Source: an uncultured Collinsella sp.
GTDB lineage: Bacteria > Actinomycetota > Coriobacteriia > Coriobacteriales > Coriobacteriaceae
NCBI GenBank assembly: GCA_900757235.1
Contig: CAAENB010000172.1
Coordinates: 1-12,285 of the forward strand
DNA: 12,285 nucleotides
Direction of reading: 5' to 3'
In this document: positions 1 to 5,940 of the stretch, in pieces
How the letters are laid out: every line of letters begins with the position of its first letter
Numbering within the stretch: position 1 is the stretch's first letter
Notes under the pieces: model-generated
Seen by the model: only the letters and a program-made list of their open reading frames with translations
Database searches by the model: none
What the model was told of the DNA's origin: nothing
Position numbers and translations under genes: made by a program

Positions 1-644
1 CCCACGCCGCGGACGGTGGTGATGTGTGCCGCGATCTGCGGGCCCACCTTGGAGCGGATGCGTCGAATGTGCACGTCGACGGTGCGCGTGCCGCCGCAGT
101 ACTCAAAGCCCCACACGCGGTGCAGCAGCACCTCGCGGCTGTAGGCGCGATTGGGATGCGTCGCCAAAAAGCTCAGCAGCGAGTACTCCATCAGCGTCAG
201 GTCAATGGGCTCGTTATCGAGTGTCACCTGGTAGGTAGCCAGATTAATCTCGAGGTTATCGATGTTGAGCACATCGTCGGCGGTGACGGTCTCCTCCTCG
301 CCCATCAGGCGCTGCGCGCGAGCCTTGAGCTCGTTGGGCGTCGCCGTGGGGCACACAAAGTCGGCATGCGCGTGATTCGGCAGGCGCAGGGTACCGAGCG
401 CCTCATCGTCGACGATCACCAGCATGGGGACACCGCCGCGATCGTCAAGCCACTTGGCAATCTGATCGATGCGGTCGCTGCGGATGCCGTCGGAATCGAG
501 GATCAGCAGGTCAAAGTCGTGCGCCGCAGTCGGCGAATCGGGGGTTGCCAGGCTCACCTCGACACCCAGGGTGGTCGTCAAGCTGCGGGCAAACTCGTGG
601 AAGCGCGTCGTGCGCGCCATGAACAGGGCACTCTTATCGGACAT
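1..644 (-). CDS. GlnR-like orphan OmpR/PhoB-family response regulator (C-terminus cut by window edge)
   Basis: About 214 residues are visible; the frame runs off position 1 just after the ITTVRGV end of the winged helix, so only the last few residues are missing. The C-terminal half (about residues 125-214) is a clear OmpR/PhoB DNA-binding domain, with LMEYSLLSFLATHPNR, a VWGFEYCGGTRTVDVH block and IRRIRSKVG. The N-terminal half (about 1-115) has receiver-like alternation and one aspartate in DLLILDSDG near residue 50. It lacks the paired acidic residues that normally follow the first strand, so phosphorylation is doubtful. This atypical receiver plus winged helix is the architecture of actinobacterial GlnR, a nitrogen regulator. 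The gene lies 50 bases downstream of glnA on the same strand, so co-transcription is likely, and no histidine kinase is adjacent. ATG at 644 is preceded by GGAGG with 5-base spacing. The nitrogen role is inferred from context. Confidence 0.85.
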   Translation of the reverse strand, partial: MSDKSALFMARTTRFHEFARSLTTTLGVEVSLATPDSPTAAHDFDLLILDSDGIRSDRIDQIAKWLDDRGGVPMLVIVDDEALGTLRLPNHAHADFVCPTATPNELKARAQRLMGEEETVTADDVLNIDNLEINLATYQVTLDNEPIDLTLMEYSLLSFLATHPNRAYSREVLLHRVWGFEYCGGTRTVDVHIRRIRSKVGPQIAAHITTVRGV

Positions 645-694
645 ATCGGCCTCCAAAGAAATGAGCTCAATCGTACTGGAACAAGCCAGCGCGA

Positions 695-2032
695 TTAGGA
701 GTTCGCCAGGTAGTGCTTGATCTCCCACTCGGTGATCGTGGACTCAAACTTATGCCACTCGTCGCGCTTCTTTTTGAGGAAGAAGCTGTGGATGTGCTCG
801 CCGAGGGCATCCTTCATAAACTGCGAGTCCTCAAAGACGTCGAGCGCCTCTTTGAGCGAGCGCGGCAGCGGCGTGTAGCCGGCCTCGACCATCTGACGGT
901 CGGTGAACTTGAGCGTCTCGGCCGTGGCCTCGGGCGGGAGCTCCAGCTTGCGCTCGATGCCGTCCAGACCAGCCGCCAGCGTGACGGCGTTGACCAGGTA
1001 CGGGTTGGCCATGGGGTCGGGGCTACGAAGCTCGATGCGCGTGGACAGCTGCTTGCCGGGCTTGTAGACCGGGATGCGGACCATGCTCGCGCGGTTGCGC
1101 AGGCCCCACGTGGCGTACTGCGGCACGGAGTCGCCACCCGTGGTGATGCGCTTGTACGAGTTGACCGTGGGGTTGGTGATGGCGCTGATCTCGCGGGCAT
1201 GCGCCAGAATGCCGGCCATATAGTGCTTGGCGATTTCGGAGAGATGGTACTTCTCGTCGTCCTCGCCCCAAAACACGTTGTTGCCGTCGTGGTCGAATAG
1301 CGACTGGCACAGGAACATAGCGCTGCCATCCTCGCCCGCCAACGGCTTGGGCATAAAGGAGGCGTGGCAACCGCTCTCGTAGGCCTGCTGCTTAATGATG
1401 AGCTTGGCCGTGGTGATGGCATCGGACATGCTCAGGGCCTCGGCGTGGCGCAGGCTCATGCCGTGCTGCGAGCGACCGGCGGCGTGGAAGGTGTACTCCA
1501 CGGGCACGGACATCTTCTCGAGCGTGAGGACCGTGTTGCGGCGCAGGTCGCTGGCTGCGTCACTCACCGAAAGATCGAAGTAGCCCACGTTGTCGAGCGG
1601 CTCGGGCGTGTGCTCGTCGGGGAAGTAGTAATACTCCAGCTCGGCACCCACGTTGAGCAGATAGCCAGCCTTCTCGGCCTTGCGGAACATGCGGCGCAGG
1701 GCATCGCGCGGGTCGCCGGCAAACGGCTTGCGATCGGGAGTGCACACATCGCAGAACACGCGGGCTACGCCGTTGTGGCTCGGGCGCCACGGCAGGATCT
1801 GGAAGGTCGAAGCATCGGGGAATGCGAGCATGTCGGCTTCCTCGGGCGTGGCAAAGCCCTCGATAGCGGAGCCGTCAAAGCCAATACCCTCCTCAAAAGC
1901 GACCTCGAGGTCCTCGGGGCTAATGGCAAAGTTCTTGAGGCGGCCGAGAATGTCGACAAACCACAGACGCACAAAGCGGATGTCACGCTGCTCTACGGAG
2001 CGGAGTACGTAATCGATGTTCTGCTGGTTCAT
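695..2032 (-). CDS. glnA: Glutamine synthetase type I (GSI-alpha-like) homologue with degenerate active site
   Basis: The 445-residue length equals that of Bacillus-type GSI-alpha enzymes, which lack the adenylylation segment. Recognisable blocks are FDGSAIEGF (52-60), GAELEYYYF (129-137), FMPKPLAGEDGS (226-237), NPTVNSYKRI (287-296) and RIELRSPDPMANPYL (332-346). Retained residues include Glu131 and Glu133 of the ExE motif, Arg295, Arg332, Glu334 and Arg336. Several normally invariant ligands are absent. The family's H-E-x(n)-Q-H-E block reads HAAGRSQHG (183-191), so both metal-ligating glutamates are Ala184 and Gly191. The GSGMHxH block reads GSAMFLC, so the metal and ATP histidines are Phe240 and Cys242. 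The fold is certain, but glutamine synthesis by this protein is doubtful; it may be regulatory or use another chemistry. ATG at 2032 follows AAGGGGAG at a normal distance. It probably shares a transcript with the downstream GlnR-like regulator. Confidence 0.9.
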   Translation of the reverse strand: MNQQNIDYVLRSVEQRDIRFVRLWFVDILGRLKNFAISPEDLEVAFEEGIGFDGSAIEGFATPEEADMLAFPDASTFQILPWRPSHNGVARVFCDVCTPDRKPFAGDPRDALRRMFRKAEKAGYLLNVGAELEYYYFPDEHTPEPLDNVGYFDLSVSDAASDLRRNTVLTLEKMSVPVEYTFHAAGRSQHGMSLRHAEALSMSDAITTAKLIIKQQAYESGCHASFMPKPLAGEDGSAMFLCQSLFDHDGNNVFWGEDDEKYHLSEIAKHYMAGILAHAREISAITNPTVNSYKRITTGGDSVPQYATWGLRNRASMVRIPVYKPGKQLSTRIELRSPDPMANPYLVNAVTLAAGLDGIERKLELPPEATAETLKFTDRQMVEAGYTPLPRSLKEALDVFEDSQFMKDALGEHIHSFFLKKKRDEWHKFESTITEWEIKHYLANS

Positions 2033-2071
2033 GTCGCTCCCCTTTCTTTCGGGCGGGTTTCGACTGGTCTA

Positions 2072-2092
2072 TATCGCAGATACTATCGCAGA
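2072..2092 (-). promoter_or_regulatory. 9-bp direct repeat in the glnA promoter region
   Basis: TATCGCAGA occurs twice, at 2072-2080 and 2084-2092, a 12-base period. It overlaps the most likely -10 elements of glnA, TAGTAT on the minus strand near 2080-2085 or a TATAGA-like stretch near 2069-2075. It could be a regulator site. Function is not shown by sequence alone. Confidence 0.4.
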
Positions 2093-2097
2093 AAAAT

Positions 2098-2113
2098 GTT
2101 TCCGCAGGGTTAA
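2098..2113 (-). promoter_or_regulatory. Candidate GlnR box upstream of glnA
   Basis: On the minus strand the site reads TTAAC, six bases, then GAAAC. This matches an a-site/b-site pair of the actinobacterial GlnR box (GTnAC-n6-GAAAC) except for the first base. It starts 66 bases upstream of the glnA start codon, near where the -35 region would lie for a TAGTAT -10. That position would suit an activator. A second a/b pair is not evident. Confidence 0.45.
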
Positions 2114-2158
2114 AGCGTATCAAGCGCTCAAAAAACGTGTGCGAACAGGCCGTCTGAC

Positions 2159-2653
2159 TTACGCGCGATCATAAAGGATCACTCCTTCGCGCTCGATTAC
2201 CGCGGCAAGATCGTCATCAAGATAATCGCTCGAGACAAGGTCCACCTGCCTTCCGGTTTCCTTGCGCACTGCCTCGCCAAACGCCGACAACGCAAAAAGA
2301 CCAAAGCCCTGCTCGCGATCGACTTCGAGGCGCAAGTCGATATCACTATCTGCACGCGCCTCGCCACGGGCATACGATCCAAATAGGATCACGGTTTTGA
2401 TGGCGGGAATCGGGCTGGCTGCCTCGCGGACGGCGGACTCAATCTGAGCGGTATCCAAAATGCCCGCTGCGGCGCTTTCGCTCGCAGAGCTTTTACCGAG
2501 TGAAGGCACAAACGGCAGCGAGCGCTCGCGCAACATCTGCCTCATGAACATATTAACCGCAACGGACGAAGTCATGCCGAGTTCTTCGCACAGCTCGGCA
2601 AATGAATCTTTAATTGACGAGTCCACTCGAACACTCAGCACAGACGCAGCCAT
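2159..2653 (-). CDS. RelB/DinJ-type antitoxin domain fused to MNT-family nucleotidyltransferase
   Basis: This 164-residue protein has two domains. Residues 5-50 (SVRVDSSIKDSF, ELGMTSSVAVNMFMRQML, ERSLPF) match the RelB/DinJ antitoxin fold, a ribbon-helix-helix DNA-binding dimer. Residues 82-164 form a minimal nucleotidyltransferase: FGSYARGEARADSDIDL carries the GS-x10-DxD motif (Gly92, Ser93, Asp104, Asp106), and Asp138 in QVDLV is the likely third carboxylate. MNT domains such as MntA can adenylylate the HepT toxin. No HepT, RelE or YafQ-like partner gene is visible on either side. ATG at 2653 follows AGGAGGT with 4-base spacing. The gene starts 42 bases downstream of the LacI gene on the same strand but has its own AT-rich upstream segment. 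It may be an orphan antitoxin, an autoregulated transferase or a solitary modifying enzyme. The domain calls are strong; the function is open. Confidence 0.85.
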   Translation of the reverse strand: MAASVLSVRVDSSIKDSFAELCEELGMTSSVAVNMFMRQMLRERSLPFVPSLGKSSASESAAAGILDTAQIESAVREAASPIPAIKTVILFGSYARGEARADSDIDLRLEVDREQGFGLFALSAFGEAVRKETGRQVDLVSSDYLDDDLAAVIEREGVILYDRA

Positions 2654-2664
2654 GGATACCTCCT

Positions 2665-2692
2665 GTATGACATTGTCTATATAATATCACAC
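2665..2692 (-). promoter_or_regulatory. AT-rich promoter/operator candidate for the RelB-MNT gene
   Basis: The 42-base gap after the LacI gene holds an AT-rich island. Its minus strand reads GATATTATATAGAC, giving -10-like TATTAT or TATATA, followed by GACAATGTC at 2669-2677. That sequence has 4-bp inverted arms around one base, just before the Shine-Dalgarno sequence. RelB-type antitoxins usually bind palindromes in their own promoter, so autoregulation is plausible. No clear -35 is seen. Confidence 0.35.
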
Positions 2693-2695
2693 AGA

Positions 2696-3718
2696 CTAGC
2701 GCGAGGTCGAAGCGCGGTGTTCGATGTGGCCGGGGACCTCGATGCGCTTGGGGGCGAGCTTTGCGGCATCGCCCACCGTAGTGGTAACGACGTCGATGCG
2801 CTCGGACAGGCGCTCGACTACGCGCCCGGCAATGGTAAGGGTGTCTTGCGCGGCCGTGGTCACACCGCCAAAGAGCACGTGGTTCCAGGGATAGTCGTCA
2901 AACGTTGCGATCTTGAGACCCGCCGGCAACGAAGGTCCCAGCTGTGCCAGCGCCTCGGTCAGGCGCAGGAAGACCAGGCCGTTGACGGCAATGAGGCCGA
3001 GCTTTTTACCCGCATAGCCGCGGATGGTCTCGTCCAGGCGACTGACACCCGTGGCGCCACCGTCGGCCAGGGTGACGACCTCGCCCGCAAGACCGCGGCG
3101 CGAAAGCTCGTCGGCAAAGGCCTCGGCGCGCTCGCGACGCACGGGGCTGTCATCGCTTGCCTCGGTGAGCAGGCACAGGCGCTCGCTGCCAGCAGCGGCC
3201 AAGGCGTCTACCAGGCCGGCAACCAGCTCGCGGTTGTTAGAGGTCACCAGATCGATGCCACCGTCGGCAACATCGCGGTCGAGCAGCACGACGGGCAGGC
3301 GCCCCGCGGCCGCGGCGATTGCCTTGTCGTTGCCTCCGCAGGTATTGACGACCAGGCCGTCCACGCCGGCATCGATAAGTCTGGTGAGCGACTCTGCCTC
3401 CTTGGCGGGGTCGTTGCCGCTAATGGCCGTCATGAGCGAGCAGCCGCGCGCGGCGGCGCTGGCGGAAAGCCCTTCGAGCATGGCGCTGGAGAACGGGTTA
3501 GCAATGTCGGCCAAGATCACGCCGATGAGGTTGGTACGCGAGCTGCGCAGATTGCGCGCGGCGGCACGTGGACGATAGCCGGTGCGCTCGATAACTGCCG
3601 CGATGCGAGCACGGGTTTCCTCGGTCATCTGCCCGGGGCGGTTGTTGAGATAGCGCGAGACCGTGGCCGGGCTCACGCCCGCCTCGGCGGCAATGTCCTT
3701 GATTCTCATCTGCGCCAT
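2696..3718 (-). CDS. LacI-family transcriptional regulator (probable KdgR-type)
   Basis: The 340-residue protein starts with the classic LacI helix-turn-helix (MRIKDIAAEAGVSPATVSRYLNN). A hinge region (AARNLRSSRTNLIGVI) and a periplasmic-binding-like effector domain follow (ADIANPFSSAMLEGL, AGVDGLVVNTCG, PVVLLDRD, LKIATFDDYPWNHVLFGGVTT). The start at 3718 was chosen because GGGG lies about six bases upstream and it places the helix-turn-helix at the N-terminus. Starts further upstream, at 3766 or nearby, lack a Shine-Dalgarno sequence. The gene is divergent from kdgK-eda, with a perfect 16-bp palindrome between them. It most likely represses those genes and itself, with KDG or a related keto-sugar acid as inducer. 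The effector is inferred from context only. Confidence 0.88.
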   Translation of the reverse strand: MAQMRIKDIAAEAGVSPATVSRYLNNRPGQMTEETRARIAAVIERTGYRPRAAARNLRSSRTNLIGVILADIANPFSSAMLEGLSASAAARGCSLMTAISGNDPAKEAESLTRLIDAGVDGLVVNTCGGNDKAIAAAAGRLPVVLLDRDVADGGIDLVTSNNRELVAGLVDALAAAGSERLCLLTEASDDSPVRRERAEAFADELSRRGLAGEVVTLADGGATGVSRLDETIRGYAGKKLGLIAVNGLVFLRLTEALAQLGPSLPAGLKIATFDDYPWNHVLFGGVTTAAQDTLTIAGRVVERLSERIDVVTTTVGDAAKLAPKRIEVPGHIEHRASTSR

Positions 3719-3782
3719 AGCGCACCCCGTTTCCCAATTGTCGGCAGTCTGAGCCATTTTAGGCATTTTTTTAAAAATCTCG

Positions 3783-3810
3783 CTTGCAAAACGCTGTAGG
3801 TGAGTATACT
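3783..3810. promoter_or_regulatory. Divergent promoter candidate for lacI-type regulator and kdgK
   Basis: AGTATACT at 3803-3810 is self-complementary, so TATACT, a good -10, reads on both strands. On the plus strand CTTGCA at 3783-3788 could be the -35, with 16-base spacing. The 16-bp palindrome lies just downstream for kdgK, and in the -10/-35 spacer region for the regulator, which would allow repression of both. The minus-strand -35 is poor. Confidence 0.45.
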
Positions 3811-3820
3811 ACAACTCGAA

Positions 3821-3836
3821 ACGAAATCGATTTCGT
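3821..3836. promoter_or_regulatory. LacI-family operator, 16-bp perfect palindrome
   Basis: ACGAAATCGATTTCGT is a perfect palindrome with a central CG, as is typical of LacI-family operators. It sits between the divergent LacI-type regulator and kdgK. A weaker partial palindrome, CCGATTTCGG (4-bp arms), follows at 3840-3849 and repeats the CGATTTCG half-site, so a second subsite is possible. Confidence 0.7.
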
Positions 3837-3852
3837 AAACCGATTTCGGCAA

Positions 3853-3910
3853 GCGTTGGCACGGAGGTGCAAAGATGTACCCTACCGTCTTGGCACCTCC
3901 GTGCCAACGC
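3853..3910. repeat. Long inverted repeat (hairpin) in the kdgK leader
   Basis: The arms at 3853-3870 and 3893-3910 are perfect 18-bp inverted copies (left arm GCGTTGGCACGGAGGTGC). With one mismatch they extend to 22 bp (3853-3874 and 3889-3910) around a 14-base loop. No T-run follows on either strand, so it is not a standard terminator. The left arm contains GGAGGTG, a strong Shine-Dalgarno sequence, which the right arm would mask. Confidence 0.75.
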
Positions 3911-3961
3911 CATATCAAAGGTGTACGCACGAGTAAGAAGGAGCTACGCGACCATGGGTAA
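3875..3961 (+). CDS. Possible 28-residue leader peptide overlapping the kdgK start
   Basis: ATG at 3875 follows GGAGGTG with about 7-base spacing. It opens a 28-codon frame beginning MYPTVLAPPCQRH and ending KKELRDHG. Its TAA overlaps the kdgK start region, since ATGGGTAA carries the kdgK ATG at 3954 and the leader stop at 3959. This is a geometry compatible with translational coupling. Both the Shine-Dalgarno sequence and codons 6-12 lie in the long hairpin. It could equally be chance inside a palindromic repeat; no homologue is recognised. Confidence 0.3.
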   Translation: MYPTVLAPPCQRHIKGVRTSKKELRDHG

Positions 3962-4988
3962 AACGGTTCTTACCTTCGGCGAGATCATGATGAGGCTCTC
4001 GCCCAAAGATCATCTGCGCATTGAGCAGGCGACCGAGTTTGATGTCCGCTACGGCGGCGCCGAAGCCAACACCGCGCTTTCCCTGGCCTACCAGGGTGAC
4101 AAGGCAGCTTACGTCTCCGTTGTCCCGGCCAACCGTCTGGGCGAGTGCGCCCTGCGTTCGCTGAAGGTCTACGACGTCGATACCTCACGCGTCGTGCGCC
4201 AGGGCGACCGTCTTGGCTCCTATGTGTTTGAGGTCGGCGCCTCGCAGCGCGGCAACGGCTGCGTCTACGACCGCAAGTACTCTGCCATCAACATGGCCAA
4301 GCGCGACGTCTTTGACTGGGACGAGATCCTCAAGGGTGTCGATGTCTTCTACTTCTCCGGCGTGACGCCCGCCGTCTCCGACGAGATGGCCGCCGCCTGC
4401 AAGGATGCCCTCACCGCCTGCCGCGCCAAAGGCATCACCACCGTGTGCGACGTGAACTATCGCGGCAAGATGTGGTCGCCCGAGAAGTCGCAGGCCACCA
4501 TGAAGGAACTCCTGCCGCTCGTTGACATCTGCATTGCCAACGACGAGGACGCTCCTGCCGGCCTCGGTATGACCTGCGTCTCCGGCTCCCTTGCCCACGG
4601 CATCGAGGAGCGCGACACCTACGTCGAGATGGCCCGTCAGATCTGCGCCGAGTACGGTTGCAAGAAGGTCGCCTCGGTCGTCCGCAACATCTCCTGCGTC
4701 GAGCGCTCCATCTGGATGGGCATGCTCTATGACGCCGAGAGCGGCGAGCACTGGTTCTCCCCCGCCCACGACGTGCACGTGCTCGAGGGCGTTGCCGCCG
4801 GCGACGCTTTCAACGCCGGCCTCGTCCATGCCCTCATCAACGACTTTGCCCCGCAGGACGCCGTCAACTACGCGATTGCGGCCTCGATCCTCAAGCTCAC
4901 CATCAAGGGCGATTCCAACCTGGTGACCGCAGACGAGATCGCAGCCGTGGCATCCGCCGCCGACGGTGGCACCCGCGTCGCGCGCTAA
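3954..4988 (+). CDS. kdgK: 2-keto-3-deoxygluconate kinase (PfkB family)
   Basis: The 344-residue cytoplasmic sugar kinase phosphorylates 2-keto-3-deoxygluconate with ATP to give KDPG. PfkB-family marks are LTFGEIMMRLSP at the N-terminus, the GG motif in RYGGAEANTALSLAYQGD, TTVCDVNYRGKMWSP in the middle, and the C-terminal EGVAAGDAFNAG block, where Asp284 is the expected catalytic base. AAGD rather than GAGD is a tolerated variant in KDG kinases. ATG at 3954 was chosen because AAGGAG lies ten bases upstream and it gives the normal N-terminus; frames starting further upstream cross the leader hairpin without a ribosome site. It is followed on the same strand by eda, the next enzyme of the pathway, across a structured 254-base spacer. 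Control is probably by the divergent LacI regulator. Confidence 0.92.
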   Translation: MGKTVLTFGEIMMRLSPKDHLRIEQATEFDVRYGGAEANTALSLAYQGDKAAYVSVVPANRLGECALRSLKVYDVDTSRVVRQGDRLGSYVFEVGASQRGNGCVYDRKYSAINMAKRDVFDWDEILKGVDVFYFSGVTPAVSDEMAAACKDALTACRAKGITTVCDVNYRGKMWSPEKSQATMKELLPLVDICIANDEDAPAGLGMTCVSGSLAHGIEERDTYVEMARQICAEYGCKKVASVVRNISCVERSIWMGMLYDAESGEHWFSPAHDVHVLEGVAAGDAFNAGLVHALINDFAPQDAVNYAIAASILKLTIKGDSNLVTADEIAAVASAADGGTRVAR

Positions 4989-5057
4989 GCCGTCCCCATT
5001 CCGCGGGCCGCAGCTTTCCATACCCATACCCCTGCGACCCGCTCCCCGATTCCTCCG

Positions 5058-5097
5058 GTCGGGCAAAACCACCAGTCCCATTCCGGTTTTGCCTGGC
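5058..5097. repeat. Hairpin in the kdgK-eda spacer (first)
   Basis: GGCAAAACC at 5062-5070 pairs perfectly with GGTTTTGCC at 5085-5093 around a 14-base loop. Further G-U and Watson-Crick pairs extend the stem to about 13 bp (5058-5097). No T-run follows on the plus strand. It lies 70 bases after the kdgK stop and could limit read-through or act as an RNA processing or stability element. Confidence 0.6.
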
Positions 5098-5110
5098 ACT
5101 TCCTATACGA

Positions 5111-5192
5111 CTGGTCGCGCAGCCGGTTTTGAAATTGCTTGTGACCCCAAGCAGTGCCTCCGATAACCAATCCAAAACCGGCTCATGACCAG
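5111..5192. repeat. Imperfect inverted repeat with nested hairpin in the kdgK-eda spacer
   Basis: The left arm at 5111-5131 (CTGGTC, then AGCCGGTTTTG) matches the reverse complement of 5173-5192, apart from a 3-4 base mismatch zone in the middle. Inside it TGCTTG at 5136-5141 pairs with CAAGCA at 5148-5153. With the hairpin just upstream this forms a folded block filling most of the gap before eda, whose Shine-Dalgarno sequence lies at 5231-5237, outside it. Confidence 0.6.
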
Positions 5193-5242
5193 CATATTTG
5201 GCAATCACGCGCCAGCGCGCGCCGTACATCGAAAGGAACACT

Positions 5243-5884
5243 ATGTTCGATCAGTTCTACACCACGCTTGAGTCCCTGGGCATCGTGCCGGTCGTCGTGC
5301 TCGATAAGGTCGAGGACGCCGCACCGCTCGCCCACGCCCTTATGGCAGCTGGCATGAAGTCCGCCGAGGTCACCTTCCGCACCGCCTGCGCCGCCGAGTG
5401 CATCGCCGCCATGGCCGAGGCCGAGCCCGAGATGTGCGTCGGCGCTGGCACCGTCCTGACTGTCGAGCAGGTTGAACAGGCCCGCGCCGCCGGTGCCAAG
5501 TTCATCGTCTCCCCGGGTTACAACGAGGACGTCGTGAAGCACTGCATCGACATCGACCTGCCCGTGCTGCCCGGCACCGTGACCCCCTCCGAGGTTACCG
5601 CCGCCGAGAACCTGGGCCTCAAGGTCACCAAGTTCTTCCCTGCGGCTCAGTATGGTGGCCTGAACACCATCAAGGCCCTCGCCGCTCCGTTTGTCGGTCA
5701 TCGCTTTATGCCCACCGGCGGCGTGAGCACCGCCAACGTCGAGGAGTACCTGAGCTCCAGCGCCATCATCGCCTGTGGTGGCACCTGGATGGTCAAGCCG
5801 GCCCTGTTCGCCGACGGCGACTTCTCCAAGGTCGAGCAGATTGCCCGCGAGGCCATGGACGTCGTCAAGAAGGTCCGCGGCTAG
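5243..5884 (+). CDS. eda: KDPG aldolase (2-dehydro-3-deoxy-phosphogluconate aldolase)
   Basis: The 213-residue class I aldolase splits KDPG into pyruvate and glyceraldehyde 3-phosphate. The length and motifs are those of the KDPG/KHG aldolase family: AEVTFRT with Glu42 as the catalytic acid/base, VGAGTVLT (67-73), SPGYNEDVV, LPGTVTPSEV, the Schiff-base lysine Lys130 in VTKFFPA, and MPTGGVS in the phosphate-binding region. ATG at 5243 is preceded by GAAAGGA with 5-base spacing, and MFDQFYTTL is a normal N-terminus. It is second in the kdgK-eda unit and is closed by a strong terminator. It completes the pathway started by DhuI and KduD. Confidence 0.94.
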   Translation: MFDQFYTTLESLGIVPVVVLDKVEDAAPLAHALMAAGMKSAEVTFRTACAAECIAAMAEAEPEMCVGAGTVLTVEQVEQARAAGAKFIVSPGYNEDVVKHCIDIDLPVLPGTVTPSEVTAAENLGLKVTKFFPAAQYGGLNTIKALAAPFVGHRFMPTGGVSTANVEEYLSSSAIIACGGTWMVKPALFADGDFSKVEQIAREAMDVVKKVRG

Positions 5885-5901
5885 GTTCAGCTCTCTATCG
5901 T

Positions 5902-5940
5902 GAAAGGGGGCGTGCCCTAGACCTCGCCCCCTTTCTTTTA
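5902..5940 (+). terminator. Rho-independent terminator after eda
   Basis: GAAAGGGGGCG at 5902-5912 pairs perfectly with CGCCCCCTTTC at 5925-5935 around a 12-base loop. TTTTA follows. It begins 17 bases after the eda stop codon. Confidence 0.9.

Noticed and set aside
713..1300. Plus-strand open frames opposite glnA
   Set aside because: The minus-strand product carries clear glutamine synthetase motifs along its full length. The plus-strand translations are compositionally biased and unrecognisable.
2110..2158. T-run after the RelB-MNT gene considered as a terminator
   Set aside because: GTTTTTTGAG is present on the minus strand, but no stable GC stem directly precedes it.
3719..3766. Upstream start for the LacI regulator, adding 16 residues
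   Set aside because: No Shine-Dalgarno sequence precedes it and the added residues lie before a normal LacI N-terminus. The start at 3718 has GGGG at suitable distance.
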